DNA of 64,000 nucleotides from Glaciihabitans sp. INWT7 (lineage in GTDB: Bacteria > Actinomycetota > Actinomycetes > Actinomycetales > Microbacteriaceae), in NCBI RefSeq assembly GCF_014217685.1, contig NZ_CP043653.1, forward strand, positions 1,430,419 through 1,494,418, given 5' to 3'. The notes below the pieces were generated by a model that had not been told where the DNA came from, made no database searches, and worked only from the letters and a program-made list of their open reading frames with translations. Positions 52,529 to 61,637 of the stretch are shown here, piece by piece; within the stretch, counting starts at the first letter, position 1; each line of letters starts with the position of its first letter. The position numbers were made by a program, and so were the translations under genes.

Positions 52529-53569
52529 ATGGATCTCAATATTCTGTGGTTCTGGATCGTCGGATTCTTCTTCATCGGCTACTTCGTGCTCGAGGGCTTC
52601 GACTTCGGGGTGGGGATGGCACTGCCGTTCCTCGGCCGGGACGAGATCGATCGCCGTGTGATGATCAACACGATCGGTCCGGTCTGGGACATGAACGAGA
52701 CCTGGCTGATCGTGGCCGGCGCCTCCCTCTTCGCGGCATTTCCGGAGTGGTACGCCACCCTGTTCAGCGGGTTCTATCTCGCGCTCCTGCTCATCCTGCT
52801 CGCGCTGATCGTGCGCGGTGTCTCCTTCGAATACCGCCACCACCGGCCAGAGTCGCGCTGGAAGAAGTGGTTCGACGGAATGATCGTGGTCGGATCAGCC
52901 GTGCCGGCCCTGCTGTGGGGTGTCGCCTTCGCGAACATCGTGCAGGGCGTCGCGCTCGATTCCGGGCACAACTACACGGGCACCCTGTTCGACCTGCTGA
53001 ACCCGTATGCGCTGCTCGGCGGTCTCACCACGCTCCTGCTCTTCTTCACCCACGGCGTGGTGTTCGTGTCGCTGAAGACCGACGGCGACCTGCGGCTGCG
53101 TGCCCAGAGGCTCGCGGTGCGGTCCGGGGCGATCACTGTCGTCGTCGCCGCGGTGTTCCTGCTCTGGACCAACCTCGCCCACGGGCAGGTCGCCTCCTGG
53201 CTGCTAGCGTTGCTCGCCGCTGTGCTGTTGATCGGCTCGTTCTTCGCCAATCTGCGTGGCCGCGAACGGTACGCTTTCGGACTCATGGCCGGCACCATCG
53301 CCATCGCGGTCGCGAGTCTCTTCGCTGCTCTCTTCCCGAACGTGATGCCCGCGAGCAACGATGTGGCCAACAGCCTCACCATCGCTAATGCCTCGAGCAC
53401 GCCGTACACGCTCTCGGTGATGAGCTGGGTCGCCATCGCGGTGTTGCCCTTCGTGCTGGCCTACCAGGCCTACACGTATTGGGTCTTCCGCAAGCGCATC
53501 ACCCGTGACTCCATCCCGGTCGAGGCAGAGCCTCTGGACTCGACCTCGGCATCCGTGCTCGGCGGCTGA
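52529..53569 (+). CDS. cydB: cytochrome bd oxidase subunit II
   Basis: A protein of 346 residues with eight or nine membrane helices. The start MDLNILWFWIVGFFFIGYFV, then LEGFDFGVGMALPFLGRDE and TIGPVWDMNETWLIVAGASL, is the CydB signature. AGGAGC lies 5 nt before ATG 52529, and ATG 52526 is too close. It forms the heterodimer with CydA. The C-terminal TYWVFRKRITRDSIPVEAEP is cytosolic. Four bases separate it from cydD, so cydABDC form one unit. Confidence 0.95.
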   Translation: MDLNILWFWIVGFFFIGYFVLEGFDFGVGMALPFLGRDEIDRRVMINTIGPVWDMNETWLIVAGASLFAAFPEWYATLFSGFYLALLLILLALIVRGVSFEYRHHRPESRWKKWFDGMIVVGSAVPALLWGVAFANIVQGVALDSGHNYTGTLFDLLNPYALLGGLTTLLLFFTHGVVFVSLKTDGDLRLRAQRLAVRSGAITVVVAAVFLLWTNLAHGQVASWLLALLAAVLLIGSFFANLRGRERYAFGLMAGTIAIAVASLFAALFPNVMPASNDVANSLTIANASSTPYTLSVMSWVAIAVLPFVLAYQAYTYWVFRKRITRDSIPVEAEPLDSTSASVLGG

Positions 53570-53573
53570 ACCG

Positions 53574-55208
53574 ATGCGTCCGCTCGATCCCCGGCTGCTG
53601 CGCTATGCGGCTGCGGCCCGCACCTTTCTCGGTGTCGGAGTCGCACTGGGGATCGTGCGCACCGCGGCGACCCTGGCGTTCTGCTGGCTGCTGGCGCAGG
53701 CGATCGTCGGGGCGATCGCGGGGCGGTCTCTCGGGGAGTTGCTGCCCGGCATCCTCTCTCTCGCAGTCGTCGGCGTCCTTCGGGCCGGCACGATGTGGGC
53801 GATGGATGCGGCGGCGGCTCGCGGTGCCGCCACGGTGAAGAGCCAGTTGCGTCGTCGCCTCGTGGCGGGGATCACCCGGCTCGGTCCCGGCTGGCTCGGC
53901 ACCCGCAACCGGGTCGATGTCGTGACCACCGCAGGACCGGCCCTCGATGCCCTTGACGGCTATTTCTCGCTCTTCCTCCCGCAGATCGTGCTCACCGCGA
54001 TCGCGACACCGCTCGTGATCGTGGCGATCTTCCTGCAGGACGTGCTGAGCGGCATCCTCGTGGTCGTCGCTCTGCCGCTGATCCCGGTTTTCATGGTCCT
54101 GATCGGCCTCGCCACCCAGGCGGTGCAACGCCGCCAGTGGCTCGTGCTCGCTCGGCTGTCGAGCCGGTTCCTCGATGTGGTCGGAGGGCTCGCCACCCTC
54201 AAGATCTTCGGGCGCCAACATCGGCAGGCCGCCCGGATCGCCACCCTGACCGAGGACTATCGGGTCGAGACGATGAAGGTGCTGCGGCTGTCATTCCTCA
54301 GCGGATTCGCGCTCGAGCTGATCGGCAGCCTCTCCGTCGCCCTCGTCGCGGTGTCGGTGGGGTTGCGGCTCGTCGACGGCAGTCTTGCCCTGTCGGTCGG
54401 TCTCTTCGTGTTGCTGCTGGCGCCGGAGGCCTTCCTCCCCCTGCGCCAGGTCGGCGCGAACTATCACGCCGCAGCGGACGGGGTCGCCGCCGCGGAGGAC
54501 GTCTTCGACATCCTCGATGCCGCGGCGGCGATGACCGCCGAGGCTCCCGCCATCCACAGCGGTACTGTTTCGCTCGTGAGACGCGACCTGCGTTTCGCGG
54601 AAGTGAGCGTGCGCTATGAGGGCCGGACCGCCATCGATCGGTTCTCCGCAGTGATCCGCCCCGGCCGGATGACGGTGCTCGCCGGGCCGAGCGGCTCTGG
54701 CAAGTCCACCTTGCTTGCGGCCCTCCTGGGCTTCGTGCCCTTCGACGGCGAGATCGAGATCGGTGATGCGACTCTCGCAACCGATCGGCGGTCGCTCACC
54801 GCCTGGGCCGGCCAGGGTGCGCCTCTCCTCGAGGGGACGATCAGCAGCAATGTGTCCCTCGGAGATTCGGCGCCGGATCTGCGGCTCGTGCGCCGCGCCC
54901 TGACGCTCGCCGCCCTTTCCGAGCTCGATCCCGGCACGGTGGTGACCGTCACCGGCGGCGGACTCTCCGGTGGGCAGGGCGAACGGGTCGTCGCCGCGCG
55001 GGCGATGTATCGGGCGCTGGCCCGCCACTGCCCCGTTGTGGCATTCGACGAGCCCAGCGCCGCCCTCGATCCGCGGGCCGAAGCCGCGCTGCTCGAGGGC
55101 CTTCGGCAGCTTGCCGATGAGGGGTACACCGTTCTCGTGGTGAGTCATCGCCCCGCTGTGATCGCCGCGGCGGATGATCTGATCGAACTGGGGGTCGTGC
55201 ATGTCTGA
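53574..55208 (+). CDS. cydD: ABC exporter CydD for cytochrome bd assembly
   Basis: From ATG 53574 the protein has 544 residues: a six-helix exporter domain (ATLAFCWLLAQAIVGAIAGR onward) and a nucleotide-binding domain with Walker A GPSGSGKST, a modified signature GGGLSGGQGERVVAARAMYR and Walker B CPVVAFDEPSAALDPRAEA. CydDC exports low-molecular-weight thiols and haem-related compounds needed for cytochrome bd maturation; in this mycothiol-using organism cysteine is the likely cargo. It overlaps cydC by 8 nt. Confidence 0.93.
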   Translation: MRPLDPRLLRYAAAARTFLGVGVALGIVRTAATLAFCWLLAQAIVGAIAGRSLGELLPGILSLAVVGVLRAGTMWAMDAAAARGAATVKSQLRRRLVAGITRLGPGWLGTRNRVDVVTTAGPALDALDGYFSLFLPQIVLTAIATPLVIVAIFLQDVLSGILVVVALPLIPVFMVLIGLATQAVQRRQWLVLARLSSRFLDVVGGLATLKIFGRQHRQAARIATLTEDYRVETMKVLRLSFLSGFALELIGSLSVALVAVSVGLRLVDGSLALSVGLFVLLLAPEAFLPLRQVGANYHAAADGVAAAEDVFDILDAAAAMTAEAPAIHSGTVSLVRRDLRFAEVSVRYEGRTAIDRFSAVIRPGRMTVLAGPSGSGKSTLLAALLGFVPFDGEIEIGDATLATDRRSLTAWAGQGAPLLEGTISSNVSLGDSAPDLRLVRRALTLAALSELDPGTVVTVTGGGLSGGQGERVVAARAMYRALARHCPVVAFDEPSAALDPRAEAALLEGLRQLADEGYTVLVVSHRPAVIAAADDLIELGVVHV

Positions 55209-56910
55209 GCTGCGCGCCCGCGCCGATTCTCCGACGGCGGCCGTTCTCCGTCTCGCGCAGCCCCCGCTTCGCCGCTTCGCCCCGGGCGTCTTCTTCGGCC
55301 TCGTCTCGGCGCTCAGCTCGGTGGGGCTGCTCGCGACCTCGGCCTGGCTGATCACGAGGGCCGCCGAACAGCCCCCCATCCTCTTCCTCGGCGCAGCGAT
55401 CGTCGGCGTTCGTGCTTTCGCACTGTCGCGCGCAGCCTTCCGCTACGTGGAGCGCCTCACCAGCCACGATGCGGCGTTCCGGCAGCTCTCCGCCCTGAGG
55501 ATCGGCATCTACCGGCGGCTGGTGCCGCTCGCCCCTGACGGGCTGAGGGGTGATGCGGGAGGTCCCGGTCGGGGCGACCTTGTCACCCGGCTGGTGAGTG
55601 ACGTCGACGAGTTGCAGAATCTGCCCCTGCGAGTCGTGCAGCCCCTCGTGGTTACCTTACTGACCGCGGTGCTGAGCGTGATCGGCGTGAGCATCGTGCT
55701 CCCGACCGCCGGCGTCACCCTCGCCGTCACCCTCGTGCTCGCCTTCGCCACGGCGGCACTCGTCCAATCGGCTATCGCCGGTCGGGCGGAACGCTCGATC
55801 GCGCCGCTTCGTGGTGAGCTCTCCGACCGGCTTCTCGACTACGTCTCGAACCTCGACGTGCTGGTCGCCTACGACGCGGTGTCGGAGCGGATCACGCGGG
55901 TCGAGGCCGCCGACACCGGCCTGCGCATCGCGACCCTCGCGCGGGCCGGAGGCGCCGGTGCGACATCCGCCATTCTCTCCGCGCTGGCGACATTGGCCTC
56001 CGTCGCGGCGCTGCTCGTGGGCATTCCGGCGCTCGGACACGGACTCCAAGGTCCCGCTCTCACGGTGATCGCCCTGGTACCGCTCGCCGTCTTCGAGGTG
56101 GTCGCGAGCGCGCCGCTGGCTCTCGGTGCCTTCCGGCAGGTGCGCGCGAGTGCCGCGAGAGTGGCGGATGCGACGCCCAGCGCCCTCCCCGTCGAGATCC
56201 CCGACGAGTTGACCGGGCCGGGCGCCGACCGCCTGCCGTCGTCGTCGACGATGGAACTCTTCGGACTCGGCGCCCGCTGGCCGGGCGAGGCAACGGCGGC
56301 GTTCGATGGCGTGGACCTCCGGGTGGATCGCGGGGATCGCATCGTGATCGAGGGCGCGTCGGGCTCCGGCAAGACGATGCTTGCGCACGTGCTCGTTCGA
56401 TTCCTCGGCTACAGCGGCAGCTACCGCATCGGTGGGGTCGAAGCGCGGGAGCTCTCCGCCGATGTCGTTCGCGGCATCGTGGGACTCTGCGAACAATCGC
56501 CATACCTCTTCGACGAGGACATCCGGCAGAACCTCCTCTTCGCTCACGACACGGCGACCGACGACGAACTCCTCGCCGTGATCGCCCGGGTGGGCGTTGC
56601 CGAGTGGACGCGAGAGCGCGGCGGCCTCTCTGCCCGGGTCGGCGACGATGGAGTGCTGGTATCGGGAGGCCAGGCCCAGCGCCTCGCTCTCGCCCGCGCG
56701 CTGCTCGCGGACTTCCCGGTGATCGTGTTCGACGAGCCGACCGCCAACGTGGATCCCGGGCGCGCGTCCGAGCTGATGCGCGACATCCTCTCCGCCGCCT
56801 CCGACCCGCACGGGGAGGACTCACGCGCGGTCATCCTGATCTCCCACACACCGGTGCCCGATGACCTCGTCACGCGGCGGGTGCGGCTCGGCGCACCGGC
56901 GCTGCCGTGA
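55201..56910 (+). CDS. cydC: ABC exporter CydC for cytochrome bd assembly
   Basis: A protein of 569 residues with six membrane helices (VFFGLVSALSSVGLLATSAW, LITRAAEQPPILFLGAAIVG typical of CydC) and an ATPase domain: Walker A IEGASGSGKTMLAHV, signature VSGGQAQRLALARALLA and Walker B FPVIVFDEPTANVDPG. It forms the heterodimer with CydD. It ends the usp-cydABDC transcript. About 65 bp past its stop begins an array of repeated dyads, which may end or modulate this transcript. Confidence 0.93.
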   Translation: MSELRARADSPTAAVLRLAQPPLRRFAPGVFFGLVSALSSVGLLATSAWLITRAAEQPPILFLGAAIVGVRAFALSRAAFRYVERLTSHDAAFRQLSALRIGIYRRLVPLAPDGLRGDAGGPGRGDLVTRLVSDVDELQNLPLRVVQPLVVTLLTAVLSVIGVSIVLPTAGVTLAVTLVLAFATAALVQSAIAGRAERSIAPLRGELSDRLLDYVSNLDVLVAYDAVSERITRVEAADTGLRIATLARAGGAGATSAILSALATLASVAALLVGIPALGHGLQGPALTVIALVPLAVFEVVASAPLALGAFRQVRASAARVADATPSALPVEIPDELTGPGADRLPSSSTMELFGLGARWPGEATAAFDGVDLRVDRGDRIVIEGASGSGKTMLAHVLVRFLGYSGSYRIGGVEARELSADVVRGIVGLCEQSPYLFDEDIRQNLLFAHDTATDDELLAVIARVGVAEWTRERGGLSARVGDDGVLVSGGQAQRLALARALLADFPVIVFDEPTANVDPGRASELMRDILSAASDPHGEDSRAVILISHTPVPDDLVTRRVRLGAPALP

Positions 56911-56975
56911 GTGACACGCGCCGTCGTATTCGGGCGCAGGGGTCAGTTCTTTTCACGGAGTGACGCCGGCAGTTA

Positions 56976-57600
56976 GTGACGGTTGAGCCGGGGAGGTCGC
57001 TCGGCGTAGTTCGTGGTGCGCACGCCGGGAGCGCCTGGGCCGCCCAGCCGTCATTAAGTGCTCCCTCGTGAGGCGGAGCCTGCACATAGTGACGGTTCGG
57101 CGGCCCGGGTAGCGCGACGGGGGGCCTCGCGACGGGAGCGCCCGGGCCGACCGTTGGGAGCCCTCGCCGTGCGACTCGAGCGCGCGGGCCGCCCAGCCGT
57201 CACCAAGAGCTCCCCCGGGGCGCAAAGATGGCCGTTTGTGACGGCTGGGCGGCCGAAGACCCCGACGGGAGCCCCAACCGCTCGACGGGAGGGTCTGGGC
57301 CGCCCATCCGGAACCACCACCTCGTGACTAGAGCGCCTCGGCCGCTCATCCGTCACGAAGTGCTCCTCAACGGCGCAAAGACAGCGGTTTGTGACGGCTG
57401 AGCGGCCCGGGGACCCCGACGTGAGCCCCAACCACGCGACACCCCGCCGCCCGACGGGAACGCGTGGGCCGTCCAGCCGTCACCAATTGCTCCCCGGGAG
57501 CGCAAAGACAGCGGTTTGTGACGGCTGAGTGGACCGAGGATCCCGACGGGATCCCCGGGAGCGACCCAAGCACCAGACGGGAACACCTGAGGGGACCCCG
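56976..57600. repeat. array of five diverged dyad-repeat units
   Basis: The 716-bp gap between convergent cydC and the P-type ATPase gene is filled by repeated DNA. GTGACGG-led half-sites (best GTGACGGCTGAGCGGCCC) occur at 56976, 57089, 57238, 57391 and 57518, at intervals of 113, 149, 153 and 127 bp. Three carry a shared leader CGCAAAGA...GTTTGTGACGG (57221, 57374, 57501). Between them lie the complementary half-sites, such as GGGCCGCCCAGCCGTCAC, so each unit can fold into a large imperfect hairpin. Open frames here are artefacts of the repeat. No CRISPR-like spacing or nearby cas gene exists. Confidence 0.8.
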
Positions 57601-57626
57601 CCGGCACCCCTGCCGCGAGAAACCCC

Positions 57627-60107
57627 CTACCGAGCAGCCCCGCGATCGAAGCCCGACCACGGCGCCCTCTTTACCAGTTCGAGGCTGCCGAGGTAGACCG
57701 CCGCGAGGGCGAAGAGCAGCGCGACCATCCCGAACGGCGGGGCGGTGAAGCCGATCGCGGCCGCCAACGGGAGGAACGGGATGACGAGGGTGAGCAGCGC
57801 GATCGCGAGCACCGCCGCGCCGAAGAGGGTATCCGGCCGGCTGCGGAAGAAGGCCCGCCGGGTTCGCAGGGTGACGAGCACGATCATCTGGGTGAGCGCG
57901 GACTCGATGAACCAACCGCTCTGGAACAGCGACTCGGAGGCGTGGAAGACCGTGATCAGCAGCGCGAATGTGGCCAGGTCGAACAGGGTACTGAGCGCGC
58001 CGAAGACGATCATGAAGCGGCGCACGGATCGAAGGTTCCAGCTCCCCGGTCGCTCGAGCCGCTCCGGATCCACCCGGTCGCGGGAGAGCAACATGCTCGG
58101 CAGATCGGCGAGGAAGTTGAGCAACAGGATCTGCCCCGGCAGCATCGGCAGGAAGGGAAGCACGGCGGATGCGATCACCATGCTGAGCACGTTGCCGAAG
58201 TTCGAGCTCGAGGCGAAGCGCACGTATTTGAGCGTGTTCGCGAAGGTGCGACGCCCGAGTCGCACTCCGTCGGCGACGACGGCGAGGCTCTTCTCGGTGA
58301 GCACGATCGCGGCGGCCTCACGCGCGACATCGGTGGCTTCGTCGACGGAGATGCCGACATCCGCGGCGTGAAGCGCCGAGCTGTCGTTGATGCCGTCCCC
58401 GAGGAATCCGACCGTGCGCCGGCCGGCCTTCAGCGCCGCGACGATCTCCTCCTTGTGCCGGGGTTCGACTTCCGCGAAGACGTCGCACTCGGTGACAGCC
58501 CTTCGCAGGCGAGCGGGACTCATGCGGTCGATCTCCGCCCCGGTGACGACGAGCTCGGAGCGCAGCCCGATCCGAGACGCCACCGACCGGGAGACGAAAC
58601 GGTTGTCGCCGCTCACCATGACCACCCGTACCCCGAGCCCCGAGAGATCCGCTATCTCGAGGTTCACGTCGTCTTTCACGTCGTCGCGGAACGTGAGGAT
58701 GCCCGCGAAGTCGAGCGCAGCCTCCGAGGCGACGCCGATCCGCTCCCCCGCGTCGAGTGGGCGTGTCGCGATGCCGATTGCACGGAATCCGTCGGCCCCC
58801 AGGGCGCGATAGCGGTCGCGGACGAGCTCGAAGGCGGTGGGCGAGCGGTCACCCCGAATGCTGGTGCAGGCCGCCAACACCGACTCGAGCGAGCCCTTCG
58901 TCACCAGAGTGGGCGTCCCGTCGATCTGCACGCCGATCGAGAGCCGCTTGCGCGCGAAATCGTAGGGCACCTCGCCGAGCGACTCCCCCGGCGCGGGCTG
59001 GTGCACCCGCAGGATGGCGTCATCGAGGGGGTTGCGGTAGCCCTTCTGCAGCAGGGAGTTGAGTGCCCCGAGTTCGAGGAGCCGGGCATCCGCCGTGCCA
59101 TCCGGGGCGAGAGCCTGCGAGAACTCCACGGTCCCGCCCGTGAGGGTGCCCGTCTTGTCGGTGCAGAGAACGGTGAGCGAGCCGAGATCCTCGATCACGT
59201 CGAGCCGTTTGACGATGACGTGGTGTCTGGAGAGGGCGCGTGCCCCGGCCGAGAGGCTGACCGACACTATGGCGGGCAGCATCTGGGGCGTCACCCCCAC
59301 GGCGAGGGCGAGTGAGAACAGCAGCGCATCCAGGATCGGTCGGCCGAGCACCAGATTGATCACGAAGACGGCGATCGTGAGCGCGATGGTCACCTGGAGC
59401 AGCAGGATGCCGAACCGGCTGAGGCCGTGCTCGAACGCCGTGGGGGCCGGGTGCTTCATCAGTCGGGCGGCGACCGCCCCGAATTCGGTGTCGCGACCGG
59501 TGTAGACCACGAGGGCGACACCCGTGCCGCTCACCACGTGAGTGCCGCGGAACAGGCAGTTGGTGCGGGCGGCGAGGGGCGTGTCCGCGGTGAGCGGTGT
59601 GTCGGCGGACTTGTCCACCGGAACGGACTCACCGGTGAGCGCGGATTCATCCACGACGAGGCTCTGCGCGGAGACGAGCCGGCAGTCGCCGGGCACGATG
59701 TCGCCGGCCGAGAGCTGAAGTTCGTCCCCCGTCCGCACGTCCGCGAGCACCAGGGTGAGCATCTCACCGCCGCGGTCGACATCCACCGTGGTTGAGACGC
59801 TGGCGAGGAGCATCCGCACGTCCCGAGAGGCGCGGAATTCTTGGGCGAAGCCGAGCCCGGCGCTCGCGAGCACGATGACGCCGATGATGATGCCGTCCGT
59901 GGCATCCCCCACCGCAGTGGCGACCGCGGCCGCCATCACGAGGATGAGCGTGACCGGGGAGAGGAATTGCCTCAGCGCGAGTGCCGGCCAGGACAGGCTT
60001 CGCGGCGGAGGAGGCTCTGTGCGGGGAGCGGCCGCGATGGCTCGCACGCGGTCGATCGGTGCGCTCCACAGCTCGGCGTGAGCTGACACCCCGGCCGCTC
60101 CGGTCAT
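57627..60107 (-). CDS. magnesium-translocating P-type ATPase, MgtA-like
   Basis: From ATG 60107 (GGAG upstream; TTG 60137 is an alternative) the protein has 826 residues. P-type motifs are VVDESALTGESVPVDK, phosphorylation site VLCTDKTGTLTGG, nucleotide site VTKGSLESVLAAC and hinge GFLGDGINDSSALHAADVG. Helix 4 with SLALAVGVTPQMLPAIVSVS is typical of P3B magnesium importers. The N-terminal domain is short. It is encoded 16 bp after a universal stress protein and shares its promoter, with a DevR-like box. Mycobacterium tuberculosis has a comparable USP-P-type ATPase pair (Rv1996-ctpF) in the DosR regulon. The transported ion is inferred. Confidence 0.88.
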   Translation of the reverse strand: MTGAAGVSAHAELWSAPIDRVRAIAAAPRTEPPPPRSLSWPALALRQFLSPVTLILVMAAAVATAVGDATDGIIIGVIVLASAGLGFAQEFRASRDVRMLLASVSTTVDVDRGGEMLTLVLADVRTGDELQLSAGDIVPGDCRLVSAQSLVVDESALTGESVPVDKSADTPLTADTPLAARTNCLFRGTHVVSGTGVALVVYTGRDTEFGAVAARLMKHPAPTAFEHGLSRFGILLLQVTIALTIAVFVINLVLGRPILDALLFSLALAVGVTPQMLPAIVSVSLSAGARALSRHHVIVKRLDVIEDLGSLTVLCTDKTGTLTGGTVEFSQALAPDGTADARLLELGALNSLLQKGYRNPLDDAILRVHQPAPGESLGEVPYDFARKRLSIGVQIDGTPTLVTKGSLESVLAACTSIRGDRSPTAFELVRDRYRALGADGFRAIGIATRPLDAGERIGVASEAALDFAGILTFRDDVKDDVNLEIADLSGLGVRVVMVSGDNRFVSRSVASRIGLRSELVVTGAEIDRMSPARLRRAVTECDVFAEVEPRHKEEIVAALKAGRRTVGFLGDGINDSSALHAADVGISVDEATDVAREAAAIVLTEKSLAVVADGVRLGRRTFANTLKYVRFASSSNFGNVLSMVIASAVLPFLPMLPGQILLLNFLADLPSMLLSRDRVDPERLERPGSWNLRSVRRFMIVFGALSTLFDLATFALLITVFHASESLFQSGWFIESALTQMIVLVTLRTRRAFFRSRPDTLFGAAVLAIALLTLVIPFLPLAAAIGFTAPPFGMVALLFALAAVYLGSLELVKRAPWSGFDRGAAR

Positions 60108-60123
60108 CCCACTCCGCGTGCGC

Positions 60124-60657
60124 TCAGTGGACGACAAGGACGGCGCAGTGCGCCTTCTCCGCGCAGGCCGAACTCACCGAACCGAGGAGAAGTCCCACCA
60201 CTCCCCCATGCCCGCGGCTGCCGACCACCAGCATGTCAGCGCCCTGACTCGCGTCGATGAGGCGCTGAGCCGGGCTTCCTTCCGCGGAGCTTGTGGTCAC
60301 CCACTCGGGCAGGGCGTCTCCGAATTGGCTGCGGCACGCCTCCCCCAAGATCTCGGTGGCGTCTTTCTCTGGCGACCAGTCGGTCACCCCGATGTCGTTG
60401 TATTCGGTGAAGAACCTCCAGGTGGTCACGACCTGGAGTCCCGTGTTCAACGCCTCCGCGAGGTCTGCGGCCTTTGCCAGGGCGCGGATGGATGCTTCGG
60501 AGCCGTCGACCCCCACGACGATGCGTCCCGTGCGTGCGGCCAGGTGCACGGCCGAGGCGGAGTGCGCCGCCCGGCTGTCGGACTCGTAGCGCGCCCCATC
60601 CGGGTCGGCCACGAAATGGGAAGGCTGGGTCGGTGCGGTGCCGCTCATCGGTTGCAT
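60124..60657 (-). CDS. universal stress protein, single domain
   Basis: A protein of 177 residues with a ~35-residue N-terminal extension and one USP domain: IVVGVDGSEASIRALAKAAD at the start and the ATP-binding motif MLVVGSRGHGGVVGLLLGSV, then CAEKAHCAVLVVH at the end. GGTGA lies before ATG 60657. It heads a two-gene transcript with the MgtA-like ATPase and has a GGGACCTAAGACCC box 36 bp upstream. By analogy with DosR-regulon USPs it would bind ATP and act in hypoxic or stationary adaptation. Confidence 0.9.
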   Translation of the reverse strand: MQPMSGTAPTQPSHFVADPDGARYESDSRAAHSASAVHLAARTGRIVVGVDGSEASIRALAKAADLAEALNTGLQVVTTWRFFTEYNDIGVTDWSPEKDATEILGEACRSQFGDALPEWVTTSSAEGSPAQRLIDASQGADMLVVGSRGHGGVVGLLLGSVSSACAEKAHCAVLVVH

Positions 60658-60692
60658 GTCACCATTTCACGCCCGCGGGCGACGCGAGCCTA

Positions 60693-60706
60693 GGGACCTA
60701 AGACCC
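60693..60706. promoter_or_regulatory. DevR/DosR-like box upstream of usp-mgtA
   Basis: GGGACCTAAGACCC shares GGGAC, CTA and the terminal CCC with the other boxes of the window. It lies 36-49 nt before the usp ATG on the minus strand, close enough to overlap or abut the -35 region, as expected for a DevR-activated promoter. Confidence 0.65.
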
Positions 60707-60757
60707 GATTCCGCTGAGGCCCGATTCGGCTGAGGCCCGCTCTCGCCGAGAAGCGCT

Positions 60758-61540
60758 TCAGCGGGGCGCGCGGCTCACCGACGGGGCACGACGCCCCCCG
60801 AGCGGGCGTTCGTCGAGAGGCAGCACCTCCGGCGCACCGAACACTCCCGTGAACGACGCGGCGGTCAGCGCTCCGGCCGCGAGGATCGCGGCGAGCACGA
60901 CGATCTGAAACTGCGCGGCCTGAATCGGGGATGCCCCCGCGAATACGGCGCCGACGAATGCGCCGGGCAGGGTGACGATGCCGGTGGTGCGCGTCTGGTC
61001 GGTGGAGGGGATGAGCGCGGTCGAGGCCGCGGAGCGCACGGCCCGAAGCGCCGATCGCCGCGGTGTCGCACCGATCGAGAGCCAGGCTTCCATCTCGTCG
61101 CGCTGGGAGAGGTAGAGCCCGCCGAGCGAGCGCCCCATCAGCGTGCAGACCGTCATCGTGTTCCCGATCACGATTCCGCCGAGGGCGAGCAGGTAACGCG
61201 GGCTGAAGTCGACGGCTCCGGTCGCGAACACCACCACGAGGGGCACCGCGGATGCCGCGATCACGGTGCCGGCGATGGGCAGCAGGAACCGGGCATCCAC
61301 CTTCAGCCTTCGGTACACCACCCAGGTGGCCGCGATCACCATCACGGCGAGGAATGCCGCAACCAACCACCGGCTGCTGATCACTCCACCGAGGATCACG
61401 CTGAGGATGCCGAGTTGCACGACCGCGCGCAGCACCGCCCAGGGCTGCAGCCACGGGTGCTCGAGCCGCAGTGCCAGAACCACCGCGAGCGAGATGACGG
61501 CGAGCACCGCGACGGCGACGATCGTGACGAAGGGGGTCAC
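60758..61540 (-). CDS. FetB-like ABC transporter permease (UPF0014)
   Basis: A membrane protein of 260 residues with about seven helices. The UPF0014 signature is present: EAWLSIGATPRRSALRAVRS followed by STDQTRTTGIVTLPGAFVGA and VFAGASPIQAAQFQIVV. In E. coli the FetA-FetB pair is an iron exporter that helps oxidative stress resistance. No fetA-type ATPase is adjacent here, so the partner must be elsewhere. It is divergent from the amino-acid permease gene. A VIT-type iron/manganese transporter gene lies 1.4 kb away, hinting at a metal-homeostasis neighbourhood. Confidence 0.85.
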   Translation of the reverse strand: MTPFVTIVAVAVLAVISLAVVLALRLEHPWLQPWAVLRAVVQLGILSVILGGVISSRWLVAAFLAVMVIAATWVVYRRLKVDARFLLPIAGTVIAASAVPLVVVFATGAVDFSPRYLLALGGIVIGNTMTVCTLMGRSLGGLYLSQRDEMEAWLSIGATPRRSALRAVRSAASTALIPSTDQTRTTGIVTLPGAFVGAVFAGASPIQAAQFQIVVLAAILAAGALTAASFTGVFGAPEVLPLDERPLGGRRAPSVSRAPR

Positions 61541-61637
61541 CGCGGCTCCGATCCGGTCGTCCCAGGGGTGAGTGGGCTCGTCGATTACACCACAGCCGCC
61601 CTCCCGGCCGTTTACGCGGATGCCGTACAGTTCGCGC

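Noticed and set aside
57054-57431. Repetitive Arg-rich protein encoded in the repeat array
   Set aside because: The frame is open only because the DNA repeat has high GC and few stops; the repeats encode different residues in different frames, and no ribosome-binding site is present.
56976-57600. CRISPR array
   Set aside because: The units are irregularly spaced and diverged, and the DNA between half-sites is itself repeated and complementary. No cas genes are present.
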